From Methylocystis silviterrae (GTDB lineage: Bacteria; Pseudomonadota; Alphaproteobacteria; Rhizobiales; Beijerinckiaceae), in assembly GCF_013350005.1 (NCBI RefSeq), contig NZ_JABVWW010000014.1:26405-90404 (forward strand): a stretch of 64,000 nucleotides of DNA. Reading direction: 5' to 3'. A model generated the notes under the pieces. It saw only the letters and a program-made list of their open reading frames with translations, was not told where the DNA came from and made no database searches. The position numbers and the translations under genes are program-made. Shown piece by piece: positions 18,853 to 27,440 of the stretch (position 1 is the stretch's first letter; every line of letters begins with the position of its first letter).

Positions 18853-19619
18853 ACGAGATCGTAGCCATTGATTGGCGCGGCGCCGCGCCGCTTGCCCGCG
18901 ACGAATTCGAAGCTGCGATCCGCGCTGTTGGCGCCGAGCGCTATCACGACAAGCATGAGTTTCATAAGCTGCTGCACGGCGGCAAGCTCCAGAAGGAGCA
19001 GGTCGCCGCCTGGGCGCTGAACCGCTACTGCTACCAGGAGGCGGTGCCGCGCAAGGACGCCGCCTTTATGAGCCGCGTCCATGATCGCGAGCTGCGCCGC
19101 GAGTGGATACATCGCATTCATGATCATGACGGCCTCGGCGAAGAAGGCGGCGGCATCGAGCGCTGGCTCGTGCTGACGGACGCGCTCGGCTTCTCGCGCG
19201 ATTACGTGACCTCTCGGCGCGGCGCCCTGCCCGCGACAAAATTCGCCGTCGAAGCCTATGTGCGCTTCGTCGTCGAGCAGCCGCTCGTCGTTGCGGTCGC
19301 GTCTTCGCTGACCGAACTCTTCGCGCCGTCGATCCATCGCGAACGCATCGTCGGAATGCTGGAAAATTACGATTTCGTCGACGACCAGGTGATGGCCTAT
19401 TTCAAGCGCCGACTGACGCAGGCGCCGCGCGATTCCGAGTTTGCGCTCGGCTATGTGCTCGATAACGCCAGGACGCGCGCCGAACAGGAAGCCTGCGTCG
19501 GCGCCGTGCGGTTCAAATGCGACGTCTTGTGGGCGCAGCTTGACGCATTACATCACGCCTACGTCACGCCCGGGCTGATCCCGCCCGGCGCATGGCGGCC
19601 AGGAGAAGCCAATGTCTGA
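18849..19619 (+). CDS. pqqC: Pyrroloquinoline-quinone synthase PqqC
   Basis: 256 aa, usual length. Cofactor-free oxidase catalysing the last ring closure and oxidation. The family segments YHDKHEFHKLLHGGKL, NRYCYQEAVPRKDAAF and ENYDFVDDQVMAYFKRRLTQAPRDSEFAL are all present. GTG start overlapping pqqB (GTGA). Confidence 0.96.
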   Translation: MNEIVAIDWRGAAPLARDEFEAAIRAVGAERYHDKHEFHKLLHGGKLQKEQVAAWALNRYCYQEAVPRKDAAFMSRVHDRELRREWIHRIHDHDGLGEEGGGIERWLVLTDALGFSRDYVTSRRGALPATKFAVEAYVRFVVEQPLVVAVASSLTELFAPSIHRERIVGMLENYDFVDDQVMAYFKRRLTQAPRDSEFALGYVLDNARTRAEQEACVGAVRFKCDVLWAQLDALHHAYVTPGLIPPGAWRPGEANV

Positions 19620-21084
19620 GGCGCAGGCCGCGCGGTTCGTGATCGGCCCGGACTCGCGTCCGGCCTTCACGCGCTACGCGCGGCTGCATGAAGACCGCGC
19701 GAGGTCTCGAACGGTTATTCTGGCGCCCGAGCGCGCCTATGAACTCGATCCGATTGGGCTCATCGTGCTGCGCGCGATTGATGGCGCAACGCGCCTCGCC
19801 GCTCTTTGCGCGCGCCTCGCGCAGCAATATTCCGCGCCCCTCGACGTTATCACGCGCGACGTCACGGCGCTGCTGCAAGGCCTCGCCGACAAGCGGCTGC
19901 TGCGCGACGGAACCGACGAATTTGCGGCGCCGCCGCCGTCTGCCTTCGCCGCGTCAATCGCGCCATTCGCGGGCGGACCTGCGGGGCTGCTCGCCGAGCT
20001 CACCCATCGCTGCCCGCTGCAATGTCCCTATTGCTCCAACCCGCTCGAACTCGAGCGCTCGAACGTGGAGCTCACGGCCGACGAATGGGGCAAGACCTTC
20101 CGTCAGGCGGCGGCGATCGGCGCGCTGCAGCTGCATCTTTCCGGCGGCGAACCGACGGTGCGACGCGATCTTGAAGAGATACTCGCACACGCGGTCGACG
20201 CGGGACTCTACACCAATCTCGTCACCTCCGCCGTTCTGCTTACGCGGGAGCGGTTGCAGCGTCTCGCCGAGATCGGCCTCGATCATGTGCAGGTCTCCAT
20301 TCAGGATGTCGTTCCTGACAGCGCCGACCGAATCTCGGGCTTTCAGGGCGGCGTCGCCAAGAAGCGCGACGTCGCGCGATGGACGCGCGAATTCGGAATG
20401 GGACTGACGATCAACGCGCCGATGCACCGGCAGAACATCGCGCATCTGCCGCAGATCATCGACTTCGCCATCGAGGTCGACGCGCAGCGCATCGAGATCG
20501 CGCATATTCAATATTACGCCTGGGCGCAGATGAACCGCGCCGCGCTCATCCCGACGCGCGAAGCTTTTATGGAAACGGTCGGCATCGTCGACGAGGCGAA
20601 GAAGCGTCTCGCCGGCGTTCTCAATTTCGATTTTGTCATCCACGATCATTACGCGACGCGGCCGAAGGCCTGCACCGGCGGCTGGGGCCGATCAATCATG
20701 GCGGTGACGCCATCCGGCAAGGCCCTGCCCTGCCACGCCGCGCAGACCTTGCCGGGACTCACCTTCGACAATGTGCGCGAGAGGCCGCTCGGCGACATCT
20801 GGCGACATGGCGCGGCCTTCAACACCTTCCGCGGCACGGATTGGATGAAGGAGCCCTGCCGTTCTTGCGAGCGCCGCGAAATCGATTTCGGCGGTTGCCG
20901 CTGTCAGGCGTTCGCGATCGCCGGCGACGCCGCGGCGACGGACCCAGCCTGCCACCTCTCGCCGGACCATGCGCGCTTCGCCGCTTACGCGGAAGTCGAA
21001 TCGCACATCACGGCGCCCGACTTTATCTACCGCCGCTATGGCGGCGCCGCGGCGTCGACGGCGCGCGCCAAGGAGCCCGCCTAA
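19612..21084 (+). CDS. pqqE: Fused PqqD-PqqE: peptide chaperone plus radical SAM PqqA cross-linking enzyme
   Basis: 490 aa. Residues 1-105 are PqqD (RYARLHEDRARSRTVILAPE, then a winged-helix region), which binds the PqqA peptide. From about residue 125 comes PqqE, with the [4Fe-4S]/SAM cysteines 134, 138 and 141 in CPLQCPYC, LSGGEPTVRRD, and a C-terminal SPASM region with CRSCERREIDFGGCRC. The enzyme links Glu and Tyr in PqqA. The natural D-E fusion removes the need for a separate PqqD. It overlaps pqqC by 8 bp. Confidence 0.95.
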   Translation: MSEAQAARFVIGPDSRPAFTRYARLHEDRARSRTVILAPERAYELDPIGLIVLRAIDGATRLAALCARLAQQYSAPLDVITRDVTALLQGLADKRLLRDGTDEFAAPPPSAFAASIAPFAGGPAGLLAELTHRCPLQCPYCSNPLELERSNVELTADEWGKTFRQAAAIGALQLHLSGGEPTVRRDLEEILAHAVDAGLYTNLVTSAVLLTRERLQRLAEIGLDHVQVSIQDVVPDSADRISGFQGGVAKKRDVARWTREFGMGLTINAPMHRQNIAHLPQIIDFAIEVDAQRIEIAHIQYYAWAQMNRAALIPTREAFMETVGIVDEAKKRLAGVLNFDFVIHDHYATRPKACTGGWGRSIMAVTPSGKALPCHAAQTLPGLTFDNVRERPLGDIWRHGAAFNTFRGTDWMKEPCRSCERREIDFGGCRCQAFAIAGDAAATDPACHLSPDHARFAAYAEVESHITAPDFIYRRYGGAAASTARAKEPA

Positions 21085-21086
21085 CC

Positions 21087-21550
21087 TTAGCGCTGAGCCG
21101 CGCGAGGATCGTCGCGCGGATCAAGATAGGTAATGTTCCAGGACCCGACGCCGGTGACTTGCATCACCGCGTCGTCTTCGAAATTGACCCAATGGCCCGC
21201 TTCCGCGGGCGTCGCCGCAAAGCCGCCGGCGGAAAGCGTCTTCTCGGCGCTTGGATCGAGCTTAGCTCCCTGGCCGTAACGGACTGCGCCGGACAGCACC
21301 GTCATCGTTTCCATGCCGCTGTGCTTATGCGCGATCCTTTGGGCGCGCGCATGCGCAGGATGTAAGGTCCGCCCTGCGTCGGATCGCCGAAGAGCATCGC
21401 GACTTCCGCGCCCCTCGGCAGTTCTGGCGGACCGGCCTTCCATTCGAGTTTATCTTGCGAGAACACGAAGCCTGGAGCTTCCGCCATTACGGCGATGGGA
21501 GCTGCGAGGCTTATGGCCGCGCCCGCAAGAACTGCAGCAAGATTTCGCAT
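21087..21550 (-). pseudogene. Secreted cupin-domain protein, frameshifted
   Basis: Frame 1 (from ATG 21550) gives a signal peptide (MRNLAAVLAGAAISLAAP) and a cupin N-half up to RMRAPKGSRI. Frame 2 carries the rest: AHKHSGMETMTVLSGAVRYG, then LSAGGFAATPAEAGHWV, ending at 21087. The switch falls near 21318-21330, just where a cupin would read PKGSRIPAHKH. A loss of 7-8 bases between two CGCAT copies would explain it. In this form the metal-binding half is not translated with a signal peptide. Confidence 0.7.
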
Positions 21551-21725
21551 AGCTTGGGCCTCCAAAGCGCCCCTCGCTTGAGATAGTGCGCCGAAGACAC
21601 ACAGACGCGAAGAATTCAAAAATTCGATTTCGGTAACAAAGGAGCAACTTCCACAGGGCATATTAAGCCTTGTCTCGCGGAGTTAAGGATTTGTTTCGCA
21701 TAAGTTGCGTAATGGAGCTTGTCGC

Positions 21726-22130
21726 ATGAAGTCGCGGGATACGCTTGTCCGTCTCAAACGGTTCCAGGCCGAGGAAAAACGTCGGCGCGTCATCCAATTG
21801 AATGCAATGCTCGGCGAATTCACGCGCATGGCCAATGAGCTCGAGCGTGAAATCGGTCAGGAAGAGCGGCGCGCCAACATCGACGATCCCAATCATTTCG
21901 CTTATCCGACCTATGCGCGGGCGGCGCGTACGCGACGCGACAATATCCTTGCTTCGATCGCGGAACTGCGCGGCCAACTCGAAGAAGCCGAAGCGCAGTT
22001 CAAAGAGGCCAGCGAAGACTTCGCCAAGGCGCAAAACCAGGAAGCGCGGGATCGCGGCGCCGAGCGCATGGTTGATGTCGTCGCCGAGCGGCGCCACGCC
22101 GAAATGCCCGAAGTTTTACGCAGGGCTTAA
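21726..22130 (+). CDS. fliJ: Flagellar FliJ-like coiled-coil protein
   Basis: 134 aa, nearly all charged helix. MKSRDTLVRLKRFQAEEKRRRV and heptads through residue ~120 match the FliJ export-chaperone stalk. FliJ works with the FliI ATPase in the flagellar export gate. No other flagellar gene is in the window, so here it is isolated. Convergent with the DUF2063 gene (4-bp overlap). Confidence 0.7.
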   Translation: MKSRDTLVRLKRFQAEEKRRRVIQLNAMLGEFTRMANELEREIGQEERRANIDDPNHFAYPTYARAARTRRDNILASIAELRGQLEEAEAQFKEASEDFAKAQNQEARDRGAERMVDVVAERRHAEMPEVLRRA

Positions 22131-22705
22131 GGCTGAAATAGCCGCCAGCGCAGCCTGCCTCGTGGCGCGCGCGCCCAAACGCCAAATGTTCTTCGGCGAA
22201 CGGCGCTGATCTCTTCGCCCCTGGCGAGAGCCTGTGCGAGCGATGCGACATCGAAGTCAAACGCTCGGAGAAAAAGAGTCGTGCCGGAACGCCCGGCATC
22301 GATAAAGGCCAATTCGAAACGCGCGAGGTCGGCGACCCAGGGCGGCTCCGATTCGCACTTTGCGACACGCCTATCGAGAAATGCAGTGAGCGCCGCAGCG
22401 TCCGAGCGATTTGTTGCATCTCGCGAAGCGCCGCGGATCGCCTGGCGGAAAAGCGCATCGAAACGATCGCCCAACGTGCCCGCCGTGAGCGGCAGCGCCC
22501 TGCGCGCATAAAGCGCGCGTTTGCCGATCAGGCTCTGCGCAAAGACTTCCGTTTCGCGCCTGTCGATTCCGGCGAGGCGCTCCGTGTCATGCATACTCAA
22601 GCCGAAACGCATCGCCACCGCGATCGGCGCTTCGAAGAATTCCCGCCGCAGATCATCGTCGGTGAACAGGCGCGCGAGCAGCGCCTGCGTCTGCGCTAAC
22701 GCCAT
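22127..22705 (-). CDS. DUF2063 (HvfC-like) partner protein of an MNIO enzyme
   Basis: 192 aa. The N-terminal domain (residues about 5-85) has LARLFTDDDLRREFFEAPIAVAMRFGL, followed by a C-terminal alpha/beta part ending GRLRWRLF. DUF2063/HvfC proteins are encoded beside DUF692 enzymes and act as recognition partners, comparable in role to MbnC in methanobactin synthesis. It starts inside the last 10 bp of the MNIO gene, so the two are coupled. It is the last gene of a four-gene minus-strand operon. Confidence 0.8.
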   Translation of the reverse strand: MALAQTQALLARLFTDDDLRREFFEAPIAVAMRFGLSMHDTERLAGIDRRETEVFAQSLIGKRALYARRALPLTAGTLGDRFDALFRQAIRGASRDATNRSDAAALTAFLDRRVAKCESEPPWVADLARFELAFIDAGRSGTTLFLRAFDFDVASLAQALARGEEISAVRRRTFGVWARAPRGRLRWRLFQP

Positions 22706-23535
22706 CGTCCGTTCTCCACGAGCGTTCGTCGCGCGCGCGCCACTTCATCGATGAGTTCGCCGAACGGCGGGATCTTTTCGTCGCGCTCGAGAATGACGGC
22801 CTTGACCGGCGCACGGGCGACAACGCGATCATAGAGCCGCCAAACCGCATCGCTCGTCGCGGCGTCATGGCTGTCGATCAGCAGGCCGTCGCGCTGGCGG
22901 CCGCCGGCGTAGTGGATTTGCACGAGCCTGTCCCATGGCCACCGCTCGAAGTCGCGTTCGAGATCGACGCCGAAATTCGTCGCATTCACATGCATGTTGG
23001 CGACGTCGCACAGCCAACCGCATCCGGTCGCTTCGAGCGTACGCCACAAAAATTCAGCTTCGTCCATTTCGCCGCCAGGAATGCGCACCACGCAAGTGAT
23101 GTTTTCCAAGATCAGCGGCGTCTTGATGCGCCTGCGCACAATTTCGACATTGCGCGCGACGACGTCGATGGCTTCCTGCGTAAATGGCAGCGACGCAAGA
23201 TGGCCGATGCTGATTCCGCCCGCGCGCGTGAAGCAAAGATGTTCGCTCCACCAAGGGGGATCAATGCGTTCGATCAGCGCGGCGATTTTATCGAGATAGC
23301 AAGAGTCGACGCCGTCTGCGCTTCCGATGGAAAGATCGAGACCATGCGCGACGAGCGGAAAATGCGCTCTTAAAAGCTCGAGTTCAGCGAGCTTTTCTTT
23401 TGATGCGTCGAGATAATGATCGGCGATGATCTCGATGAAATCGACATCGTCCCGATGGGCGAAGAGATCGGCGCGACATTGCGGGCGATAGCCGAGTCCG
23501 GACCCGAGCGCCGGCGCGTCAATCGCCGGCGCCAC
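22696..23535 (-). CDS. Multinuclear non-heme iron oxidative enzyme (MNIO, DUF692)
   Basis: About 279 aa, TIM-barrel. The metal-ligand pattern of MbnB/TglH-type enzymes is complete: FIEIIADHYL, VAHGLDLSIGS, WWSEHLCF, LILENITC, WLCDVANMHVN, QIHYAGG, DSHDAA and ILERDEKIP. The family oxidatively modifies Cys (or nearby) residues of ribosomal peptides or protein tails. The frame is open to 23697, but that would overlap the upstream gene by 179 bp; GTG 23535 has GGAG nine bases upstream and a 17-bp overlap. Its likely substrate is the Cys-rich tail encoded just upstream. Confidence 0.88.
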   Translation of the reverse strand: MAPAIDAPALGSGLGYRPQCRADLFAHRDDVDFIEIIADHYLDASKEKLAELELLRAHFPLVAHGLDLSIGSADGVDSCYLDKIAALIERIDPPWWSEHLCFTRAGGISIGHLASLPFTQEAIDVVARNVEIVRRRIKTPLILENITCVVRIPGGEMDEAEFLWRTLEATGCGWLCDVANMHVNATNFGVDLERDFERWPWDRLVQIHYAGGRQRDGLLIDSHDAATSDAVWRLYDRVVARAPVKAVILERDEKIPPFGELIDEVARARRTLVENGRWR

Positions 23536-24442
23536 AATCACTCGCTCCGCCGTCGCCGCAACTGCCGCCGCAGCTTGATCCGCAATCGGAGCCATCGCTT
23601 CCCGAGCCGCGACTGAAGGCTTCGGCGAACATCGCCTCCGTCGTGCCCTTGAGCGGCGCGAATCCATAAAGGCCGATGAGAAACAGAGCGGCGCCATGGA
23701 AGGCGCGCGCTTCGGGTCCGGGCGATCCGATGTGACCGACGGCCTCCTTCAGACGGCCGCCATAGGCAAGCCGCATCGCGTCGAGATAGGCGTGGCCGCG
23801 ACGGCTCGCATGGGTTCTGGTCAGCACATAGGCGAGCGCGAAAAGCGACGCGACCGACGCAGCTGCGAGAAAGACCAGATAGGCGACATTCACGACGCCA
23901 GCTGTCCATTCCACATAGATTTTCGCAAGCGCCAGGCCGACGATGATCAGCGTTCCGCCGATCTGCACGCGCCGGCGCCAGATCTTCACGGACTTGGGCT
24001 TGATCAGATCCTCCGCCGCGAGCTTGGCGCGCAGCGGCGCGAGCCGCTCCAGCAGCCAGCGCCGCAAGTTCCGATCTTCGAACAGCGCATGCGCCTTCGG
24101 CTTCGCCTGCACGGCTTCGAGCAGACGCGTCTCCATGGCGTTGAGTTCGCCCGGCTCCGGCTGCTTCTCCGTGGGAATGACGTGATCCTCCGCGGCGAGG
24201 ACGACGAAGCCGCGCTGCGCGAGATCGTAGATCAGCGTTCGGATGACCTGATTGACGCCGCCCTGCAGGAAGGCGACCTCCATCGCGTCGGGGTTCTGCG
24301 GCACGGGCGGCGGCGGGCGACGATCGGTGCGATCCGCGAGCCGAATGCAAAGGTAAGTGGTCGCCAGCACAAGGATGACGACGAGGCCGAAGACATTGAG
24401 AAATTCTGGCCCGGGAAGATTAAGGATCGCAATATTCTGCAC
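23519..24442 (-). CDS. TIGR04222-like membrane protein with Cys/Gly-rich C-terminal tail
   Basis: 307 aa. One N-terminal membrane span (residues about 13-33), a cytosolic helical region with EVAFLQGGVNQVIRTLIYDLAQRG, two central spans (about 160-205), and a final hydrophobic stretch. The last ~25 residues are Gly/Ser/Cys-rich with four cysteines spaced C-x3-C-x3-C-x6-C (CGSSCGGSCGDGGASDC). This low-complexity tail resembles MNIO substrate regions. It lies 10 bp after ctaA and overlaps the MNIO gene. Function unknown; a metal-binding or modified-tail role is inference. Confidence 0.8.
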   Translation of the reverse strand: MQNIAILNLPGPEFLNVFGLVVILVLATTYLCIRLADRTDRRPPPPVPQNPDAMEVAFLQGGVNQVIRTLIYDLAQRGFVVLAAEDHVIPTEKQPEPGELNAMETRLLEAVQAKPKAHALFEDRNLRRWLLERLAPLRAKLAAEDLIKPKSVKIWRRRVQIGGTLIIVGLALAKIYVEWTAGVVNVAYLVFLAAASVASLFALAYVLTRTHASRRGHAYLDAMRLAYGGRLKEAVGHIGSPGPEARAFHGAALFLIGLYGFAPLKGTTEAMFAEAFSRGSGSDGSDCGSSCGGSCGDGGASDCGAGD

Positions 24443-24452
24443 GCCAACCGCC

Positions 24453-25565
24453 TCAGTTCATGATCACGTCTTGCACAAGCCGTCGCGCCTGTAGCGTCGC
24501 GACCGCCAGCACCGCCATGCCGATCGCCTGATGCGCGAGCGCCAGCGCCAGATGCGGGTCGCCGGCGAAGGGCGGCTCGACGAGCACCAACGTCGCCACG
24601 CCAAGCCCGATCTGCATGAGCACATGGCCGAACAGAATCGCTGCGCCGCGGCGCGCGCGCCCTTCCGCGTTCATCCACGCGTCCAGAAGATGCCCAAGCG
24701 CCAGAGCGAAGATCAGATAGGCGATCATGCGGTGGAAGAATTGGACGGTGACCGGATTGTCGACGAGATTGGTCCAGAAAGACTCCAATCGCCACAAAAC
24801 GTCGGCCGGAGGAATGAAGACGCCGTCCATCAGCGGCCAAGTGTTGTTGACGAGGCCCGCCCGCAGTCCGGCGACGAGGCCGCCGACGAAAATCTGCAGA
24901 AACACAAAAGCCAGGATCGTCAGCGCGACCGCCTTCAGCCGACCTGCCCCCTCATGCACGAGAGAGACGGCGCGCGGCCCGAGGCCTCCAGCCACCCATA
25001 AACAGGCGGAGAAGATCAGCGCGGCGAGCAGCAGGTGAATCGCGAGGCGCTCCTGCGCCACCTCGATGCGATTGACGAGGCCGGACGCGACCATCCACCA
25101 GCCGACGCCGCCCTGGAGCGCCCCGAGCGCGAGAATGCCGACAAGCTTCGGCTTCGCCGAACGCGGCAGGCGGCCGGTCACCCAAAACCATATGAGCGGA
25201 ACGGCGAAAACCACGCCGATCACCCGCCCGAGAAGACGATGCGCCCATTCCCAGGCGTAAATATATTTGAACCCGGCGACATCCATGTCCGGGAACAGTT
25301 CCCTATATTGCGGAATCTGCTTGTATGCCTCGAACGCCTCCTGCCACTCTTGCTGGGACAGCGGCGGCAGCACGCCGGTGACGGGCTTCCATTGCACGAT
25401 GGAGAGGCCCGATTCGGTCAACCGGGTCGCGCCGCCGACGATGACCATCAGAAAGACCAGCCCCGCGACGAGCCACAGCCAGTTGCGCACCGTCCGGGCG
25501 TTCGCCTCCGTCGCGTGGTGTCTGATCGCTGGGACCGGTTGGGGAAAATGCAGCCAATCTTCCAT
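24453..25565 (-). CDS. ctaA: Heme A synthase (COX15/CtaA)
   Basis: 370 aa. Eight-span membrane enzyme converting heme O to heme A for cytochrome c oxidase. Histidines lie in EWAHRLLGR, AIHLLLAALI, FFHRMIAYL and ALAHQAIG, and there are segments GGATRLTESGLSIVQWKP and VNNTWPLMDG. The ATG at 25565 is chosen; 77 further upstream codons would run back into the divergent merR gene. It heads the operon that continues into the TIGR04222-MNIO-DUF2063 genes. Confidence 0.95.
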   Translation of the reverse strand: MEDWLHFPQPVPAIRHHATEANARTVRNWLWLVAGLVFLMVIVGGATRLTESGLSIVQWKPVTGVLPPLSQQEWQEAFEAYKQIPQYRELFPDMDVAGFKYIYAWEWAHRLLGRVIGVVFAVPLIWFWVTGRLPRSAKPKLVGILALGALQGGVGWWMVASGLVNRIEVAQERLAIHLLLAALIFSACLWVAGGLGPRAVSLVHEGAGRLKAVALTILAFVFLQIFVGGLVAGLRAGLVNNTWPLMDGVFIPPADVLWRLESFWTNLVDNPVTVQFFHRMIAYLIFALALGHLLDAWMNAEGRARRGAAILFGHVLMQIGLGVATLVLVEPPFAGDPHLALALAHQAIGMAVLAVATLQARRLVQDVIMN

Positions 25566-25724
25566 GAGACGCCAAGGGTTTGGAGGCGGATGACGGCGGC
25601 CAGTTAAGGGATGCGGCCCTCGCTTGTCCACACCCGGCGGCCGTCTCTGGCAGGTCGGGCCAATTTGGCTGAAAACTGCGCCGCTTCGGATGTTAGAATA
25701 GCACGGCTTGAGTCGAGGGATCAG

Positions 25725-26318
25725 GTGTCGGGCAAAAGCGATGAAGCGATGCGCACGATCGGCGAGGTCGCGGCGAGCCTCGACCTTCCCGCGCATGTGC
25801 TGCGCTTCTGGGAAACCCGTTTCAAGCAGATCAATCCTCTTAAGCGCGCAGGCGGACGGCGCTTCTACCGGGAGCGCGACATTGAACTCGTGATCGCGAT
25901 CCGCCGCCTGCTCTACGACGAAGGCTATACGATCAGGGGCGTGCAGCGCATCCTCAAGGAGGCTGGCGTCGAGGCGGTCCTGGCGGGCGCGGGGCGCCGC
26001 CAGGCGGACCTGCCCGGGACTCCCTCCCCTTTCCGTCCAGGCGCGGGCGAGGGACGAATCGGGTCAGCGCGAGACGAAGATGAGACGGACGCCGCCCTCT
26101 CGGTCGACGAACGCGCCATTCTGCGCGCGCAAAATCCAGATTTTGCGGGAATCGAGGCCCAGGACGCGGCTCCCATCGTCGAAGTTGACGAGCCTTTTGC
26201 GCCGCCTTCGGCCCGCAGCGAACCGCGCTCTCTTGCCACGCCGCAAACGCGCATCCTGCGCGAGGTTCTGGCAGAGATCGAGGAATGCAAGCGCCTGCTC
26301 AGACTGACGAGGCGATAG
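25725..26318 (+). CDS. MerR-family regulator
   Basis: About 197 aa. The N-terminal winged helix ([23 protein letters not shown], then [14 protein letters not shown]) is followed by a helix and a long Pro/Asp-rich linker, with a C-terminal helix ([15 protein letters not shown]). It belongs to the MerR group common upstream of tRNA-Pro in Alphaproteobacteria; no effector-binding cysteines are seen. GTG 25725 has GAGGGA upstream; ATG 25749 is an alternative. Divergent from ctaA. Confidence 0.85.
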   Translation: MSGKSDEAMRTIGEVAASLDLPAHVLRFWETRFKQINPLKRAGGRRFYRERDIELVIAIRRLLYDEGYTIRGVQRILKEAGVEAVLAGAGRRQADLPGTPSPFRPGAGEGRIGSARDEDETDAALSVDERAILRAQNPDFAGIEAQDAAPIVEVDEPFAPPSARSEPRSLATPQTRILREVLAEIEECKRLLRLTRR

Positions 26319-26367
26319 CGAGCCGGGCGTTGCCAGCGCCGCGCGGCCTCACTATAACGGCGCCAGT

Positions 26368-26445
26368 CGGAGTGTAGCGCAGCCCGGTTAGCGCACTTGT
26401 CTGGGGGACAAGGGGTCGTGGGTTCGAATCCCGCCACTCCGACCA
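26368..26445 (+). tRNA. tRNA-Pro (anticodon GGG)
   Basis: Acceptor CGGAGTG (26368-26374) pairs with CACTCCG (26435-26441). The anticodon stem CTTGT/ACAAG has loop CTGGGGG, the T-loop is TTCGAAT, and CCA is encoded at 26443-26445. A truncated GMC oxidoreductase gene abuts its 3' end on the other strand. Confidence 0.95.
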
Positions 26446-26823
26446 TGCGTGCCGGAACCGAAGCGAGATCATGCTGAAGTGGATCGTCGAGCCGCCCACG
26501 CCGCGACCGGAGTTGTTGCCTCACAATGCGATCGGGTCTTCTCCGCCGGTGATGCGGTCGTCCGTCCAGTAGAGCGTCTGCTGCGCCAATTCATCAGAGG
26601 CGAAATCGTCGAGAGGCCGCCAGAACGGTCCGGCGTCGAGCACGACAACAGAGAAGTCTTTTTCAGCGAGCTTGCACGCGAGCGTCGCGCCGCCTGCGCC
26701 GGCCCCGACGATAAGAAAATCGACCGGCTCGCTTTCGGCGTATTGCCGCATCGGCGTCCAGCCGCCCGGCGTGAAGACGTCTGGCGCGCGTCCATCCTTC
26801 GCGCGCGGCTGCTCGAAGTTCAT
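26446..26823 (-). pseudogene. GMC oxidoreductase, N-terminal remnant
   Basis: 100 codons run from ATG 26823 through the FAD-binding VDFLIVGAGAGGATLACKL and DAGPFWRPLDDFASDE to DPIAL, then TGA (26521-26523). The frame continues past that stop with GNNSGRGVGGSTIHFSMISLRFR, the next conserved GMC block, and is then lost exactly at the CCA end of tRNA-Pro. Full-length relatives are ~530 aa. So there is one nonsense change (Gly codon to TGA fits) and a large deletion. ATGA overlap with the subunit 3 gene upstream. Confidence 0.8.
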
Positions 26824-27416
26824 CGAAATTCTTTCGCTTCCCATGGATCGCGTTGGTTGAAGCCAAGACGCACATAGCCGCGCGGACTGGCCGGACCTCC
26901 AAAGCCGATGTCGCTCCAAGCCGACGGCTGCGCGTAAGCAAGCCCTGCGATGGTTTTCAGCAGCGTATGGGAGAAGAACAGAGATGGGCGTAGACCGCGC
27001 CAGAGGGCGGCGTCGACAGCACCCTTTTGAATGGCGCGCAATGTCGCGTCCTCTCGCGAGACGTCGAGCATGGTGAAGCTCACTGCGAACAAGCGGCGCG
27101 CCTCCCCGTCCATCGCCGCGAGGCCTTTGCGCCAACTCTCGCGCATCGGCGGCTCGCCCGCATATCGAAAACCTTCGCCAAGGTTGTGGAACAGGCGATC
27201 GTCGATCCAGTGCGCAATCGCCCGGCGTGCGCTCTCGCAAAAGACGGGCGCCAGACGCTCGACAATCGCGGTGAGAAGTTCGAACTCCTCTTTTGTCAGG
27301 AAGCGCCGCTGGGGAACGTCTCGCAGTCGCCGGGTCAGCTCCTCGCGCGTTCGATCGTCGAACGATACCGTGTCCCATTTGGCGAGGACGTCATAACCTC
27401 GATACGGCGTATCCAT
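26820..27416 (-). CDS. Gluconate 2-dehydrogenase subunit 3-like protein
   Basis: 198 aa. Matches the small-subunit family that pairs with GMC flavoprotein dehydrogenases: FLTKEEFELLTAIVERLAPV, then LFHNLGEGFRYAGEPPM, and a C-terminal YVRLGFNQRDPWE. In complete systems it assists the periplasmic large subunit. Its partner downstream is truncated, so this gene has probably lost its function although its own frame is intact. Confidence 0.8.
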   Translation of the reverse strand: MDTPYRGYDVLAKWDTVSFDDRTREELTRRLRDVPQRRFLTKEEFELLTAIVERLAPVFCESARRAIAHWIDDRLFHNLGEGFRYAGEPPMRESWRKGLAAMDGEARRLFAVSFTMLDVSREDATLRAIQKGAVDAALWRGLRPSLFFSHTLLKTIAGLAYAQPSAWSDIGFGGPASPRGYVRLGFNQRDPWEAKEFR

Positions 27417-27440
27417 GCTTCGGCCTCTGCGGCGCTTGCC

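Noticed and set aside
26299..26499. Minus-strand frame reading WRDSNPRPLVPQ
   Set aside because: This is the well-known spurious translation of a tRNA gene in antisense.
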